Shown here piece after piece: positions 13,991-13,994 of a stretch of DNA of 13,994 nt; the stretch's first letter is position 1, and the number at the start of each line of letters is the position of its first letter. A program made the translations under genes and the position numbers. The stretch covers positions 1 through 13,994 of the forward strand of contig JAEYVF010000186.1 in NCBI GenBank assembly GCA_023432005.1, in the 5' to 3' direction. The notes under the pieces were generated by a model. It worked only from the letters and a program-made list of their open reading frames with translations. It was not told the DNA's origin and ran no database searches. This DNA comes from Actinomycetes bacterium. GTDB taxonomy: Bacteria; Actinomycetota; Actinomycetes; Actinomycetales; Microbacteriaceae.

Positions 13991-13994
13991 ATGA
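13991..13994 (+). CDS. Start codon of the next gene, only four bases inside the window
   Basis: ATG at 13991-13993, placed 6 bases behind a -10 box. Nothing of the protein is visible. From the neighbourhood the ATPase of a nucleoside ABC importer is the likeliest product (inference). Confidence 0.45.

Overview
The window is about 70% GC and looks like chromosomal core sequence from an actinobacterium, most probably Microbacteriaceae or a close relative. The reasons are the GC content, the many GTG starts, apparent leaderless starts, the sdhC-sdhD-sdhA-sdhB order and the gene content. The family assignment is an inference from pattern recognition, not from a search. No CRISPR array, tRNA, rRNA, prophage or insertion-sequence transposase was seen.

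Layout. Positions 1-3115 (minus strand) hold a riboflavin biosynthesis operon. It runs from an FMN riboswitch through ribD and ribE to ribBA, whose 3' end lies outside the window. A strong hairpin and a second hairpin that takes in the ribD Shine-Dalgarno sequence lie between the aptamer and ribD. Transcribed divergently at 3210-3992 is a cytoplasmic, GH16-like protein with an altered catalytic motif. It converges, with 6 bases between the stops, on a minus-strand series: yihY/brkB-type membrane protein, xthA-type exonuclease III, trpS and a HAD phosphatase (7744 down to 3999). Next comes the sdhCDAB succinate dehydrogenase operon (minus, 11294 down to 7788). Divergent from it are manC (mannose-1-phosphate guanylyltransferase) and a BMP/PnrA-type nucleoside-binding lipoprotein. 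A large terminator-like hairpin follows, and the window ends on what appears to be the first codon of another gene, probably the ABC transporter ATPase.

How the genes work together. The rib genes make riboflavin, the precursor of FMN and FAD; SdhA is itself a covalent flavoprotein. Sdh feeds electrons into the quinone pool. ManC makes GDP-mannose for cell-envelope glycans. The BMP lipoprotein would capture nucleosides for an importer encoded past the right edge.

The most interesting non-gene signals are four. (1) Six starts sit 6-7 bases behind a TAnnnT box, which suggests widespread leaderless transcription. (2) Two copies of a REP-like hairpin repeat occur, one of them inside the ribE reading frame where it encodes a C-terminal tail. 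(3) The ribD leader has the layout of a translational riboswitch platform. (4) The hexamer GGATGC/GCATCC is over-represented. I found no convincing new multi-gene system; the nearest candidate for novelty is the divergent GH16-like protein.
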